Positions 24,483-32,900 are shown, counted from the stretch's first letter. The stretch is DNA of 42,744 nucleotides from Chloroflexota bacterium (GCA_030550625.1 JAUQOZ010000326.1:1-42744); one strand, 5' to 3'. The notes: a model not told the origin generated them from the letters alone. Program-made: numbers and translations.

Positions 24483-27110
24483 ATGAACGCCATTCGCTCA
24501 AGCATCCAACTCAAAATCCTGCTGTTACTGCTCGGTCTTGCCTTACCCCCGCTGATTATCGTCGGCTGGCTCGGACTGAGCAGTTTGAATATTGCCCGCG
24601 AAACGGCGGTAGTCGAGGGCACGAATGGTCTGCGCCAACAGGCCACCGCCAACTTGCGCCAGCGCGCCGCCGACAAAGCGCAGTTGTACGATACGGCGTT
24701 AATGAGCGTGCAGCAGCAAGTCGAGACAGTGGCCGGGTACGCGCTCGATCGCTACAATATGCCGGTCATGGTCTTCAGCAGCGACCGGGTGTGGGTCGCG
24801 CCGCGCCCCACCGATGACCTGCTACGCCAATACGCCAATCAAGCAGCCTACGTGCGCCAGATGATCCCCCTCCTGCGCGAAATGGTCGCGAAGAATCCAC
24901 TCGTCAACATTGGATACATTGCGCTGGAAGAGGGCGGGATCCTCGCGTTTGACAACGAAGCGGTCATTGACCAATTACTGACGCTCGAAGCGTTCGACCC
25001 GCGGGTGCGCCCGTGGTATCTCAAAGCACGCGACGCCGGCGCAACGGTGTGGACGGAACCATACGTTGATGCCAATACCGGGTTGCTCGCCACAACCTGC
25101 GCCAGCCCGCTCTACGACCGGCAGGGCCGGTTTATCGGGGTTGTCGCGTTTGATCTCCTCCTCAAGACTATCCAGCAAGATCTCCTTACCGTTGATGTTG
25201 GTTCAAGCGGATATGCGCTGCTGATCAACGCCGACGGCGATGTGATCGTGCGCCCGGATATGCAAGCTGATGTGCGGTGGGATCAACCGTACCGCACCGA
25301 GAATCTGCTCGAGTCAACCAATGCCGATCTGCGCGCCGTGGCTGAAATGATGGTTGGCCGCCAATCAGGGGTGCAATTGATCCAAGAGCAGGATCAGGCG
25401 AGCTACGTTGCTTTTGCGCCGATCACCACTGCTGGCTGGAGCGTAGCCCTGATCGTTCCGGCGAACGAAATTGACGCCCCTGCGATCGCCACCGGCCAGC
25501 GCCTTAGCGAGAGCCAGAGCCGGCTGTGGAACCAATTGGTAGCGGTGCTGCTGATGATTATTGTTACCATCAGCATGCTTGGCCTCTTGCTTTCGCTCTC
25601 GTTCACTAACCGGATCAGCGTGCTACGCGAGGGTGTGCAAGCGGTCGCCGGCGGCGATCTGTCTCAACGCCTGCCCGCTGCCGGCAGCGACGAGATTGGG
25701 CAGTTGGTCGATGCCTTTAACCGCATGACCGACACCTTGCAAAGCAAGATTGCCGAACTCGAAGAAAACGCGCGCCAATTGGCCACCCTGAATGCCGTCT
25801 CAAACGAACTAAAGAGCATTCTCTCGTGGCCCGTCTTGCTCGAAACGATCCCCAAGGCCGTGTGCGAACGATTTGGCTTCGATCGGGCCGTGCTTTATCT
25901 GGTTGACGGTGATGTCTTGCGCGCGGTCAGCGCCTCCTTCGGCCCCGGCAACGAGTTGCAAGCGCAGCAGTTTCTGGCAGTGGCAAACGCGCAACCGCTG
26001 CGGCTCGATGGCAGCAGCGTCGAAGCGGATGTGGTGCGCAGCCGGAAGGCGATTATCGTTGATAATCCATGGGAGAATCCACGGGTTGATCAAACCAAGC
26101 AAGCTGCTTCGGCCAGCCGGTCGTATGTGCAAGCCCCTATCTTCGGGCGCAACGATGCGGTGATCGGGATCATTTCCGCCGATTACAAGCTAAGCCAGCG
26201 ACCGGTGCAGGCCCGCGACGCCGCCCAATTGCTGACCTTTGCCAGCATGGTCGGTCTGACGATTGAGAACGTACAACTGTACAACGACCTCGAACAACAA
26301 GTAGCGCAACGCACCGAAGAGCTACGTGCTGCGCTCGAACGGGCGCAACTCGCCGACCGGCGCAAGAGCGATTTCCTCGCCAGCATCAGCCATGAATTGC
26401 GCACACCGCTGAACGCGATCATCGGCTTTTCGACCGTCTTGCTCGACGATACCGACCAACCGTTGACGCCGACCCAACGCGAAGATGTGCAGAGCATCAA
26501 TCGCAATGGGCGGTTCTTGTTGCACTTGATCAACGAACTGCTTGATCTGGCACGGATTGAAGCCGGTCACCTGAATCTTGAAATTAGCACTGTTGATCTG
26601 CAACAAGTGACCAGCGAAGTGTGCGACACGGTGCAGACGCTGTTGCGCAACCGTCCGGTCACGCTGCGCAACGCCTTACCGGCGACGCTGCCCATGGTAG
26701 CGGCTGATAGTGACCGGTTGCGCCAGATTCTGTTTAATTTGCTCTCGAATGCAATCAAATTTACCGAACGTGGTACTATTACGGTAAGCGCGCAAATGTA
26801 TGATGAGGTCAATGGCGATGGTAAAATTGAGCGGTACGTAGCGGTGAGCGTCTCTGACACCGGGATCGGTATTCCGCTCGAGCGGCAACAAGATATCTTT
26901 GGCGAGTTTGTGCAGATCCATGGCCGGCGTTCACGCCTCGGCGGCACCGGGTTGGGGTTGGCGATTACCCGCAAGCTGGTGCTGGCGCAAGGTGGCCGGA
27001 TCTGGGTTGACAGCACACCGGGCATTGGGTCAACGTTCACCTTCACCTTACCCATCGCCCAATCAGCGTTGCTTGCTGCGCCGGTTGGGGCCAATGTCGT
27101 AATGCCATGA
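24483..27110 (+). CDS. membrane sensor histidine kinase (dCache-HAMP-GAF-HisKA-HATPase)
   Basis: The 875-residue kinase has a first membrane helix at residues 10-32 and an extracytoplasmic double-Cache ligand domain (about 40-330; RPWYLKARDAGATVWTEPY and GVVAFDLLL are typical). A second helix is near 350-375 and a HAMP linker follows (AVAGGDLSQRLPAAGSDEIG). A GAF domain lies at about 440-600. HisKA carries ISHELRTPLN with phosphoacceptor His637. The ATPase domain has the N box LFNLLSNAIKFTE and G boxes DTGIGIP and GTGLGLAI. No Shine-Dalgarno is evident before the ATG; an in-frame TTG at 24471 is possible. The stop overlaps the next gene's ATG (ATGA), so it is translationally coupled to the REC-kinase. 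The ligand is unknown. Confidence 0.92.
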   Translation: MNAIRSSIQLKILLLLLGLALPPLIIVGWLGLSSLNIARETAVVEGTNGLRQQATANLRQRAADKAQLYDTALMSVQQQVETVAGYALDRYNMPVMVFSSDRVWVAPRPTDDLLRQYANQAAYVRQMIPLLREMVAKNPLVNIGYIALEEGGILAFDNEAVIDQLLTLEAFDPRVRPWYLKARDAGATVWTEPYVDANTGLLATTCASPLYDRQGRFIGVVAFDLLLKTIQQDLLTVDVGSSGYALLINADGDVIVRPDMQADVRWDQPYRTENLLESTNADLRAVAEMMVGRQSGVQLIQEQDQASYVAFAPITTAGWSVALIVPANEIDAPAIATGQRLSESQSRLWNQLVAVLLMIIVTISMLGLLLSLSFTNRISVLREGVQAVAGGDLSQRLPAAGSDEIGQLVDAFNRMTDTLQSKIAELEENARQLATLNAVSNELKSILSWPVLLETIPKAVCERFGFDRAVLYLVDGDVLRAVSASFGPGNELQAQQFLAVANAQPLRLDGSSVEADVVRSRKAIIVDNPWENPRVDQTKQAASASRSYVQAPIFGRNDAVIGIISADYKLSQRPVQARDAAQLLTFASMVGLTIENVQLYNDLEQQVAQRTEELRAALERAQLADRRKSDFLASISHELRTPLNAIIGFSTVLLDDTDQPLTPTQREDVQSINRNGRFLLHLINELLDLARIEAGHLNLEISTVDLQQVTSEVCDTVQTLLRNRPVTLRNALPATLPMVAADSDRLRQILFNLLSNAIKFTERGTITVSAQMYDEVNGDGKIERYVAVSVSDTGIGIPLERQQDIFGEFVQIHGRRSRLGGTGLGLAITRKLVLAQGGRIWVDSTPGIGSTFTFTLPIAQSALLAAPVGANVVMP

Positions 27111-28294
27111 GCCAGCCAACACAGATCTTATACATCGAAGATAATCCAGATAATCAACGTCTGGTGCAGCGAGTGCTTAGCGCTCGCGGCTATCAGGTGG
27201 TGATTGCAGAAGACGGGCCACACGGGTTGGCGCTCGCCCGCACCAGCCATCCGGCGCTCGTGCTTGTTGATCTTGGCATTCCCGGCCTCGATGGCTACGA
27301 AACGACGACGCGCCTGCGATCATTGCCGCATATGCAAGGCGTACCAATTATCGCTCTAACCGCCGATGCATCACCGGGTTCGCGCGAGCGGGCCTTGGTC
27401 GCAGGGTGTGATGGCTATCTGAGCAAGCCGATTGATGCCCGCGCCTTGCCGGCCCAAATCGCCGAATTCATCGATGGAAGGCGCGAGCGGTTGCCTGAAA
27501 CGATGGAGACCGAGCTGCTGCGCTCGTATAACCAAAAACTGGTTGAGCGGTTAGAGGCGCGGGTACGAGAGTTGACAATCGCCAATGCCCAACTGCAAGA
27601 CCTCGACCGGCTCAAAGATCAGTTCCTCGCCACCCTCTCGCACGAATTGCGCACCCCACTCACCTCGCTGCTTGGCTACCTCGAACTGTTTGATCGCGGC
27701 ATGCTCGGCCCGCTCAACCCGCAACAAGAAGAAGCAGTGCGCGTAATGCGACGCAGCGGCGAGATTTTGGCGCGCCAGCTCAACAATCTGCTCTACTTTC
27801 AAGAGATCCGCAGCCGCTCGCTCAACTTTGTGGCCTTGCAGCCGCTTGATGTATTACGGCCACTGATTGCGATGTTCCGTGAACGAGCAGCGCAGGCGCA
27901 ATTACAGTTCGATGTGACTCTCTCGGACACCCAACCGATTGAGGTCGATCGATCGGCATTTGAGCATTTAGTGCGCAACTTGCTCGATAATGCCTTCCAG
28001 TACAACAAACCGGGCGGGAAGGTGCGCTTAATTGTGCGCGATGAGCCGACCCGCTTGATTATGCGAATAGAGGATACCGGGATCGGGATCGCGCCCGCCG
28101 AACACGAAAAGATCTTTCTCCCCTTCTATCAGGTTGACCATTCGCTGGCCCGCGGCCACCCCGGCAGCGGACTTGGGTTGGCGATTGTGCGCCATATCGT
28201 CGAGGCGCACGGCGGCCAAATCGCGTTGCGCAGCGCGCCGGGCGAGGGCAGCGCGTTCACCGTCGCCATCCCGCGCCGGTCGGTCGGGGCATAA
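27107..28294 (+). CDS. hybrid response regulator-histidine kinase (REC-HisKA-HATPase)
   Basis: The 395-residue cytoplasmic protein starts with a receiver domain: Glu11 and Asp12 for metal, phosphoacceptor Asp55 in LVLVDLGIPG, Thr85 and Lys107 (LSKPID). A coiled-coil linker (about 130-170) joins it to HisKA (TLSHELRTPLTS, His179) and a HATPase domain with LVRNLLDNAFQYN, DTGIGIAP and GSGLGLAIVRHIVEAHGG. There is no membrane segment and no DNA-binding domain. Its ATG overlaps the stop of the sensor kinase. The simplest reading is a relay in which the upstream sensor phosphorylates Asp55 and thereby tunes this second kinase. The final output regulator is not in the window. Confidence 0.92.
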   Translation: MSQPTQILYIEDNPDNQRLVQRVLSARGYQVVIAEDGPHGLALARTSHPALVLVDLGIPGLDGYETTTRLRSLPHMQGVPIIALTADASPGSRERALVAGCDGYLSKPIDARALPAQIAEFIDGRRERLPETMETELLRSYNQKLVERLEARVRELTIANAQLQDLDRLKDQFLATLSHELRTPLTSLLGYLELFDRGMLGPLNPQQEEAVRVMRRSGEILARQLNNLLYFQEIRSRSLNFVALQPLDVLRPLIAMFRERAAQAQLQFDVTLSDTQPIEVDRSAFEHLVRNLLDNAFQYNKPGGKVRLIVRDEPTRLIMRIEDTGIGIAPAEHEKIFLPFYQVDHSLARGHPGSGLGLAIVRHIVEAHGGQIALRSAPGEGSAFTVAIPRRSVGA

Positions 28295-28330
28295 CGGTGG
28301 TATCTGGGCATAACGGTGTTATGCCCCGAC
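28283..28330. terminator. 13-bp inverted repeat spanning both stop codons of convergent genes
   Basis: GTCGGGGCATAAC (28283-28295) and GTTATGCCCCGAC (28318-28330) are exact inverted copies with a 22-nt spacer. A second copy, GGGCATAAC (28306-28314), can instead form a tight hairpin with the right arm (loop GGT). The TAA of the REC-kinase lies in the left arm and the TAA of the ABC gene in the right arm, so the element can stop transcripts from both sides. Confidence 0.65.
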
Positions 28331-30103
28331 GTCGGCAAATTGCAATTGGTAGAGCCGGTAGTAGTAGCCGCGCCGGGCCAACAGCTCGTCGTGGGAGCCG
28401 TCTTCGACGACCCGCCCCTTGTGCAGCACGATAATCCGATCGACGTGACGAATGGTGCTGAGGCGGTGGGCAATAATGATACTGGTGCGGTTGCGCATCA
28501 AGCGGGCCAAGGCCTCTTGGATCAACGCCTCGGTTTCGGTATCAACACTGCTAGTCGCTTCATCGAGAATCAGCAACACTTCAGGGTTAAACGCAATCGC
28601 GCGGGCAAAGGCGAGCAACTGGCGCTGGCCGATCGAGAGATTCGCGCCGCGTTCGCGCACTTCGTGCTCGTACCCGCCGGGCAACTGCTCGATGAAACGG
28701 TGTGCGCCGACCAGCTCGGCGGCGGCGCGCACCTGCTCATCGCTGATCGCGTTGTTGTGCAGGCGAATATTGCTGGCAATCGTCCCGCTGAAACAGATCG
28801 GGTCTTGCGGCACAGCGGCGATATGGCGGCGCAACTCGGCTTGCGCGAGCTCACGGATGTCGATGCCGTCGAGCGTAATGCTCCCGGCTTGCACATCGTA
28901 GAAACGCGCCAACAGGCCAACCAGCGAACTCTTGCCGGCGCCGGTTGCACCGACGATTGCGACCGATTGGCCAGCAGGAATATGTAAGGAAATCCCGCGC
29001 AGCACCGGTTCCGCCGGATCGTAGCCGAACACCACATTGCGCAGCTCGATTTCGCCGCGCACCGGCGTAGGCAGCGCACGGGGATGGGCTGGATCGCGCA
29101 CTTCGGCTTGGGTGTCGAGCACGGCAAAGATCCGCTCGGCGGAAGCCATCGCCGATTGCAAGACGGTATACCGCTCGGCGAGGTTGCGGATCGGCTGAAA
29201 GGCGCGCTCAAGGTACTGGATAAAGGCCGCCAGCATACCGAGCGAAGCCCAACCGGCCAGCACGCCATTGCCGCCGCCCCACAGCAGCGCCGCGGTACCG
29301 ATCGCCGCTAGCAAGTTGACCGAGGGGATAAAGATGGCAAAGATCAAGACCGAGCGAATGTTGGCCTGCATATAATCGTCGCTCAAGCGGGCAAACGCAG
29401 CGCGGCTGCGCCCCTCGCCGTTAAAGAGCTGCGTCACCAGAATGCCGCTGATCTGCTCGCTGAGGAAGGCGTTGATGCGGGCTAATCGCTGCCGCACCAG
29501 CCGGTAGGCCGAGCGCATCAACCGCTGGTAGATTGACACGATCACCGCCAGCACCGGCAGCGTAGCGATGCTGATCAGCGCCAAGCGCCAGTTGAGCGCG
29601 AACATCACCACGATAATCCCGATCAGGGTGAGCAGATCAGCCACGATCATCACCACCCCTTGGGTGAGAAACTCGTTAAGCGCATCGACATCGTTAGTGA
29701 TGCGGGTGATCAAGCGGCCCACCGGGTTGCGGTTAAAGAACGACAGGCTCATGTGCTGAATGTGGCGAAAGATCGCCACCCGCAAGTCTTTCATCACCTG
29801 CTGGCCAACGCTGTTGATGAAGTAGGAATGGCTGTACCGAAAGGCGAAGTTAGCCAACAGCGCGCCAAGAAAAGCGACGAAATAAGGCCAGACGCCATCA
29901 ACCGCACCGGCGCTGATGGGGCCGTCAATCGCCTGCTGGATGAGCAACGGCGGCAGCAGATCGGTCAAAATGGCGCCGATCAACAACCCAATGGCAACGC
30001 TCAACCGGCCCCAATACGGGATCACATAGCCGGCCAACCGGCGCACCAGCCGGCCATCGTAGGCTTTGCCAAGGATAGTATCGTCATCAAACCCGTGTGA
30101 CAT
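28319..30103 (-). CDS. ABC exporter half-transporter, membrane plus ATPase domain (second subunit of a heterodimer)
   Basis: The 594-residue protein has a six-helix type IV exporter membrane domain (about residues 25-320) and a C-terminal ATPase with Walker A GATGAGKSS, Walker B LLILDEATSSVD with the catalytic Glu, and switch IIAHRLST. The signature is LSIGQ instead of LSGGQ. The upstream partner has the opposite defect (Asp for the catalytic Glu), so in a heterodimer the two deviations would fall in one composite site, as in TM287/288 and BmrCD-type exporters. The start at 30103 has CGGAG six bases upstream. Substrate unknown; lipid or drug export are both possible. Confidence 0.9.
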   Translation of the reverse strand: MSHGFDDDTILGKAYDGRLVRRLAGYVIPYWGRLSVAIGLLIGAILTDLLPPLLIQQAIDGPISAGAVDGVWPYFVAFLGALLANFAFRYSHSYFINSVGQQVMKDLRVAIFRHIQHMSLSFFNRNPVGRLITRITNDVDALNEFLTQGVVMIVADLLTLIGIIVVMFALNWRLALISIATLPVLAVIVSIYQRLMRSAYRLVRQRLARINAFLSEQISGILVTQLFNGEGRSRAAFARLSDDYMQANIRSVLIFAIFIPSVNLLAAIGTAALLWGGGNGVLAGWASLGMLAAFIQYLERAFQPIRNLAERYTVLQSAMASAERIFAVLDTQAEVRDPAHPRALPTPVRGEIELRNVVFGYDPAEPVLRGISLHIPAGQSVAIVGATGAGKSSLVGLLARFYDVQAGSITLDGIDIRELAQAELRRHIAAVPQDPICFSGTIASNIRLHNNAISDEQVRAAAELVGAHRFIEQLPGGYEHEVRERGANLSIGQRQLLAFARAIAFNPEVLLILDEATSSVDTETEALIQEALARLMRNRTSIIIAHRLSTIRHVDRIIVLHKGRVVEDGSHDELLARRGYYYRLYQLQFADVGA

Positions 30104-30131
30104 GAGCAACTCCGATAGGTATTTCGTAGTC

Positions 30132-30236
30132 GTAGGGATACAGCGGCGCTGTAGGGATACAGCGGCGCTGTAGGGATACAGCGGCGCTGTAGGGATACAG
30201 CGGCGCTGTAGGGATACAGCGGCGCTGTATCCCTAC
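30132..30236. repeat. 19-bp tandem repeat, 5 units, ending in a closing inverted copy
   Basis: GTAGGGATACAGCGGCGCT repeats with period 19 from 30132 to 30226. The array closes with GTATCCCTAC, so the last unit forms a 13-bp stem (GTAGGGATACAGC / GCTGTATCCCTAC, loop GGC) at 30208-30236. It lies between the two ABC genes on the same transcript and overlaps the last codons of the first one. Confidence 0.9.
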
Positions 30237-31981
30237 TCCTCGCGTTCGAGTTCAGCGGCGAGCAACTCACGGCGATACATTGCGGCGTAGCGACCGTTCA
30301 GGGCCAACAAGGCTTGATGCGACCCCTGTTCAACAATCCGGCCCTCATCGAGCACGATAATCTGATCGGCGTCGCGCACGGTGGCGATCCGTTGGGCGAT
30401 GATAATGGTGGTACGTCCGGCCATCTCGGCGCGCAAACCGGCCAGAATCTGGGCCGCGGTATGGGTATCGACACTGCTCAGCGCATCGTCAAGAATGAGA
30501 ATGCGCGGATCGCGCATCAGAGCGCGGGCAATCGCCACCCGCTGCTTTTGACCGCCCGACAGCGTCACACCGCGCTCGCCAACCATCGTCTCCAACCCGC
30601 CGGGAAACTGGTCGAGATCGTTCACAAGGCGCGACACAGCAATCACGTGTTCCAACCGGGCAGGATCGATCGTCTCGACGCCAAAGCCAACATTCTCACG
30701 CAGCGGGATGCTGAACAGAAAGCTCTCTTGCGGCACATAACCAATCATGCGGCGCAAAGCGGCCAGATCCAACTCACGCACATCAACGCCATCAACCACC
30801 ACCTGCCCCACATCAGGATCCCGCACCCGGCCTAGCAGATGCACCAACGTCGTCTTGCCGGCGCCGGTCGCGCCGACGATAGCCAGCGTTTTGCCGGCGG
30901 GCACAGTAAACGACAGATCGCGCAACAACCAGCGATCGGCGTCCTGATCGGCGCGAATGCCCACATTGCGGAACTCGATTGCACCGCGACCAGCGGGCTG
31001 GCGCGGCGAGGGCGGCGACGCAATCGCCGGTTGGCGGCGCAACACCTCACCCAGTCGTTCGAGCGACGCAATCGCCTGCTGCGACAGATTGACCATCCAA
31101 CCTAGAATGATCATCGGGAAGGCCAGCAGCGCCAAATAGGCATTAAACTGCACCAACTCGCCGATCGTCAGCGTCCCGGCAGCCACCATCCGCCCGCCTA
31201 CCAGCAAGATCAGGGCAGCAATCAGGCCGAGGCAAAGGGTCATTGCCGGCCACAACAGGCCAGAGAGCAGCACATAGCGCAGATTAAGATCGCGGTAGCG
31301 TTCGTTATCGGCGGTAAAGACGGCAACTTCAGCCTCTTCTTGGGCAAAGGCTTTAATCGTGCGAATGCCGGCAAAATTCTCTTGGGCGCGGGTTGACAGC
31401 ACGCCGAACTGATCTTGCACCCGGTGAAAGATCTGGCGCATCCGGCTGCCAATCGCGACGAAGACCACGGTCGCGAGCGGCAACAGCAAGATAACAATCA
31501 ACGCTAGCAATGGTTGGACAAGCAGCATCAGCACCGCTGCGGCCAGAAAGGTCAGCAACGCTGTCGCCGCGCCATTGAGGCCGGGGCCAAGAAACTGGCG
31601 TACAGCGCTGAGATCGTTGGTCATGCGGGCCATCAAATCGCCGGTGTAGTGCTGGTGGTAAAACGCCTGTTCAAGACTGAGCAAGCGATCAAACAGATCG
31701 GCGCGCAAATCATTCTCGATGTAGTACGAAGTGACGGCAATCAACATCCGTTGGGCGAATTTCATCACCCCATCGACCACAGCCAGACCAATCAACGCAC
31801 CGCCGAACCAAAGCAACTGTTGTGGGGAGATATGGCCGTTGGCGACACTATCCACCGCCATGCGCAAAACAAGCGGAGCAAGCGCGCTAACCGCTGCGCC
31901 AAGCGCGGCGACCAGTACGCCGAGTAGCAGCCGGCGGCGGTAACGGCGCAAATAAGGAACCAGCAGGCGCAGGTGAGGCAT
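30233..31981 (-). CDS. ABC exporter half-transporter (first subunit of a heterodimer, degenerate ATP site)
   Basis: The 582-residue protein has an exporter membrane domain (six helices, about residues 15-310) and an ATPase domain with Walker A GATGAGKTT, signature LSGGQKQRVAIARAL, Walker B ILILDDALSSVD and switch IIAQRIAT. Two catalytic positions deviate: Asp stands where the catalytic Glu is expected, and the switch reads Gln instead of His. That is the known pattern for the subunit with the non-hydrolysing site in heterodimeric exporters. The start at 31981 follows AGGAG by about six bases; the open frame extends to 32167 but that part lies upstream of the promoter. It is divergent from the puf operon. 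Confidence 0.9.
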   Translation of the reverse strand: MPHLRLLVPYLRRYRRRLLLGVLVAALGAAVSALAPLVLRMAVDSVANGHISPQQLLWFGGALIGLAVVDGVMKFAQRMLIAVTSYYIENDLRADLFDRLLSLEQAFYHQHYTGDLMARMTNDLSAVRQFLGPGLNGAATALLTFLAAAVLMLLVQPLLALIVILLLPLATVVFVAIGSRMRQIFHRVQDQFGVLSTRAQENFAGIRTIKAFAQEEAEVAVFTADNERYRDLNLRYVLLSGLLWPAMTLCLGLIAALILLVGGRMVAAGTLTIGELVQFNAYLALLAFPMIILGWMVNLSQQAIASLERLGEVLRRQPAIASPPSPRQPAGRGAIEFRNVGIRADQDADRWLLRDLSFTVPAGKTLAIVGATGAGKTTLVHLLGRVRDPDVGQVVVDGVDVRELDLAALRRMIGYVPQESFLFSIPLRENVGFGVETIDPARLEHVIAVSRLVNDLDQFPGGLETMVGERGVTLSGGQKQRVAIARALMRDPRILILDDALSSVDTHTAAQILAGLRAEMAGRTTIIIAQRIATVRDADQIIVLDEGRIVEQGSHQALLALNGRYAAMYRRELLAAELEREE

Positions 31982-32014
31982 AGCAACTCCTGACAAAGCA
32001 AATATCGTCTTTTC

Positions 32015-32020
32015 AGTATA
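32015..32020 (-). promoter_or_regulatory. -10 element (TATACT, minus strand) of the ABC exporter operon
   Basis: TATACT on the minus strand lies 34 bases upstream of the ATG at 31981. No strong -35 is seen at standard spacing. Confidence 0.45.
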
Positions 32021-32122
32021 AAAGATTGCCAACCGGGTGTCGTCAGTCGCAAGGTGGAAGCGAGTTGCGCTACCCCACGCAAATCGCAACCTACAATTGT
32101 CTTTTTTCTTAAAAGCAACGGA

Positions 32123-32151
32123 TTGACATTTTTCATTGACTTCTATATAAT
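32123..32151 (+). promoter_or_regulatory. perfect-consensus sigma-70 promoter of the puf operon
   Basis: TTGACA (32123-32128), 17-bp spacer, TATAAT (32146-32151): 12 of 12 consensus bases at ideal spacing. A second TTGACT at 32136-32141 lies inside the spacer. Start expected near 32158, leaving a leader of about 128 nt before pufB. Confidence 0.88.
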
Positions 32152-32176
32152 TTAGGCAACACACCACTGATGCATG

Positions 32177-32232
32177 GTCTTCACCAAACGCCGCTGAAGG
32201 GCGCAGAGGAGAGCGGAAGCGTTGTGGAAGAC
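32177..32232 (+). promoter_or_regulatory. leader hairpin upstream of pufB
   Basis: GTCTTC (32177-32182) pairs with GAAGAC (32227-32232), AACG (32187-32190) with CGTT (32220-32223) and CCGCT (32191-32195) with AGCGG (32212-32216), making a long interrupted stem about 20 nt inside the transcript. It could protect the 5' end of a very abundant mRNA. Confidence 0.4.
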
Positions 32233-32285
32233 TAGCCGGGTGTCAAAGGAAGTCGTGTTGGTAGCAGAAGAGTGGAGGTTCGCCC

Positions 32286-32447
32286 ATGCGCGACGATGAC
32301 GATCTGGTTCCACCGAAATGGCGTTCTCTGTTCAACAATCAGGACTGGCTGCTGCATGACATCGTGGTGAAGTCGTTCTACGGCTTCGGCGCCATCGCGG
32401 TGGTCGCGCACTTGCTGGTCTATCTGTGGAAGCCGTGGCTCCCCTAA
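32286..32447 (+). CDS. pufB: B808-866 light-harvesting complex beta subunit
   Basis: The 53-residue antenna polypeptide begins MRDDDDLVPPKW and ends LVYLWKPWLP. It has an acidic N terminus, one membrane helix (about residues 27-48), the His24 region (WLLHDIVV) and the bacteriochlorophyll-binding His42 in VVAHLLVYLW. It pairs with PufA and carries bacteriochlorophyll a in the cytoplasmic membrane, receiving energy from the chlorosome. Length and sequence match the Chloroflexus protein, differing in a few positions from the aurantiacus version as I recall it. GGAGG at 32274-32278 gives a strong ribosome binding site, spacing 7. The gene is first in the operon, 33 bp before pufA. Confidence 0.97.
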   Translation: MRDDDDLVPPKWRSLFNNQDWLLHDIVVKSFYGFGAIAVVAHLLVYLWKPWLP

Positions 32448-32480
32448 GCAATGGCCGTATAGTGTGAGGAGGGACAATTC

Positions 32481-32651
32481 ATGCAGCCTCGCAGCCCGGT
32501 GCGGACGAATATCGTCATTTTTACCATTCTCGGTTTTGTGGTGGCGTTGCTCATTCACTTCATCGTGTTGAGCAGTCCCGAGTACAACTGGCTGTCGGAT
32601 TCGGGCGGCGCTCTGTTGCTGAGCACAGCGCGCGCGCTGTTCGGGATCTGA
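32481..32651 (+). CDS. pufA: B808-866 light-harvesting complex alpha subunit
   Basis: The 56-residue precursor starts [14 protein letters not shown]. It has one membrane helix (about 10-32) with bacteriochlorophyll ligand His26 in LLIHFIVL. The C-terminal part ([15 protein letters not shown] onward) extends beyond the helix; in C. aurantiacus the mature alpha chain is shorter than the gene predicts, so C-terminal trimming may occur here too (recalled, not shown). AGGAGGG at 32467-32473, spacing 7, gives strong translation. A stable hairpin follows the gene. Confidence 0.97.
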   Translation: MQPRSPVRTNIVIFTILGFVVALLIHFIVLSSPEYNWLSDSGGALLLSTARALFGI

Positions 32652-32686
32652 TCGATGGCGGGCCGGCCACGGCTCGCGTGAGACGG

Positions 32687-32717
32687 CAACCGCCAGCAGC
32701 GTCTCTGCTGGCGGTTG
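32687..32717 (+). terminator. 13-bp hairpin between pufA and pufC
   Basis: CAACCGCCAGCAG (32687-32699), loop CGTCT, CTGCTGGCGGTTG (32705-32717), then TTGTTCG. This could end most pufBA transcripts or protect their 3' ends, as the pufA-pufL hairpin does in purple bacteria. Confidence 0.75.
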
Positions 32718-32766
32718 TTGTTCGTAAGCGGCAGGGAATCTACGCTTTTTGCACATAGATAAAAAA

Positions 32767-32795
32767 TTGACCTTTTAAACCAATTCGTGTATACT
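32767..32795 (+). promoter_or_regulatory. second promoter, directly upstream of pufC
   Basis: TTGACC (32767-32772), 17-bp spacer, TATACT (32790-32795), placed just after the pufA hairpin and 105 bases before the pufC ATG. Ten of twelve positions match consensus. Confidence 0.75.
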
Positions 32796-32900
32796 TAAGG
32801 TCAGGATTGAAGTGACGGGCGGCGTAGCCCTTCCGCCGCGATCTCACGTTTGCATCGGCGCCGGCCTCGTCGGGCAGCCGATCTGGAGCAGGAGAGACCC

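Noticed and set aside
31982..32167. 62-residue N-terminal extension of the first ABC exporter subunit
   Set aside because: It lies upstream of the -10 element and the strong AGGAG site, and the extension has no membrane or other domain.
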